Shown here: positions 63,923 to 64,000 of the stretch, piece by piece
Position numbering within the stretch: the first letter of the stretch is position 1
Layout: each line of letters starts with the position of its first letter
NCBI GenBank assembly: GCA_023231475.1
Contig: JALJEE010001716.1
Span: forward strand, 1 to 64,000
DNA from: Seison nebaliae
Lineage: Eukaryota > Rotifera > Pararotatoria > Seisonacea > Seisonidae
DNA: 64,000 nt
Direction: 5' to 3'
Notes under the pieces: generated by a model
The model's input: only the letters and a program-made list of their open reading frames with translations
What the model was told of the DNA's origin: nothing
Databases searched by the model: none
Program-made: the position numbers and the translations under genes

Positions 63923-64000
63923 CTGAAAACGGAATCTGTTTACCCAAAATTTTGTTATTGACATTGGGAGATTGAATGGAAGGGAAATTAAAGAAAAGAA

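Noticed and set aside
1-64000. tRNA, rRNA, snRNA and transposon ends
   Set aside because: I looked for tRNA B-box-like GGTTCRA..CC sequences and long terminal or inverted repeats by eye and found none convincing. Eye scanning is not exhaustive; a covariance-model search would settle it.

Overview
This is nuclear DNA from an animal, roughly 30% GC. It carries metazoan gene families (dystrophin, TEAD, canopy, a rhodopsin-class GPCR, a RhoGAP of the ARHGAP20 type), and the genes are split by very short introns, mostly 41-75 nt. Together with long Asn/Gln/Ser/Thr homopolymer tracts in the proteins, this suggests a small arthropod, possibly an acariform mite. That placement is inference, not a sequence match. 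No rRNA, tRNA, transposon, phage or CRISPR structure was found.

Layout. 1-6.4 kb is gene-dense: the tail of an unrecognised gene (+), a PFKFB-type 6-phosphofructo-2-kinase (+), a canopy-family ER protein (+), the rRNA-processing helicase DDX52/Rok1 in six exons (-), and a single-exon GPCR (-). After a 4.3 kb spacer, 10.7-29.8 kb holds a dystrophin-family gene (-) with a 10.6 kb intron that contains a candidate alternative first exon. 31.3-34.7 kb holds a TEAD/Scalloped transcription factor (-, six exons). An 11.3 kb stretch without recognisable genes follows. 46.0-49.4 kb holds FBXO36 (+, four exons) tail-to-tail with an ankyrin-repeat gene (-). 50.5 kb to the right edge holds one large gene (-, at least 14 exons) reading DH-PH-RA-RhoGAP.

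I rebuilt 35 introns by requiring both protein-family continuity and codon phase, and every multi-exon model closes exactly in frame. Two regularities emerge: 34 of 35 donors begin GTT rather than GTA/GTG, and 9 of 35 acceptors are AAG. Other points of note are a phosphofructokinase-2/bisphosphatase whose catalytic phospho-histidine is Ser (predicted kinase-only, as known for yeast PFK26), a dystrophin without actin-binding CH domains and with degraded WW and ZZ ligand residues, a TEAD with about 110 extra C-terminal residues, a GPCR with very long first extracellular and second intracellular loops, and a predicted dual RhoGEF/RhoGAP. The genes are mostly unrelated housekeeping and signalling genes; I see no sign of a functional cluster.
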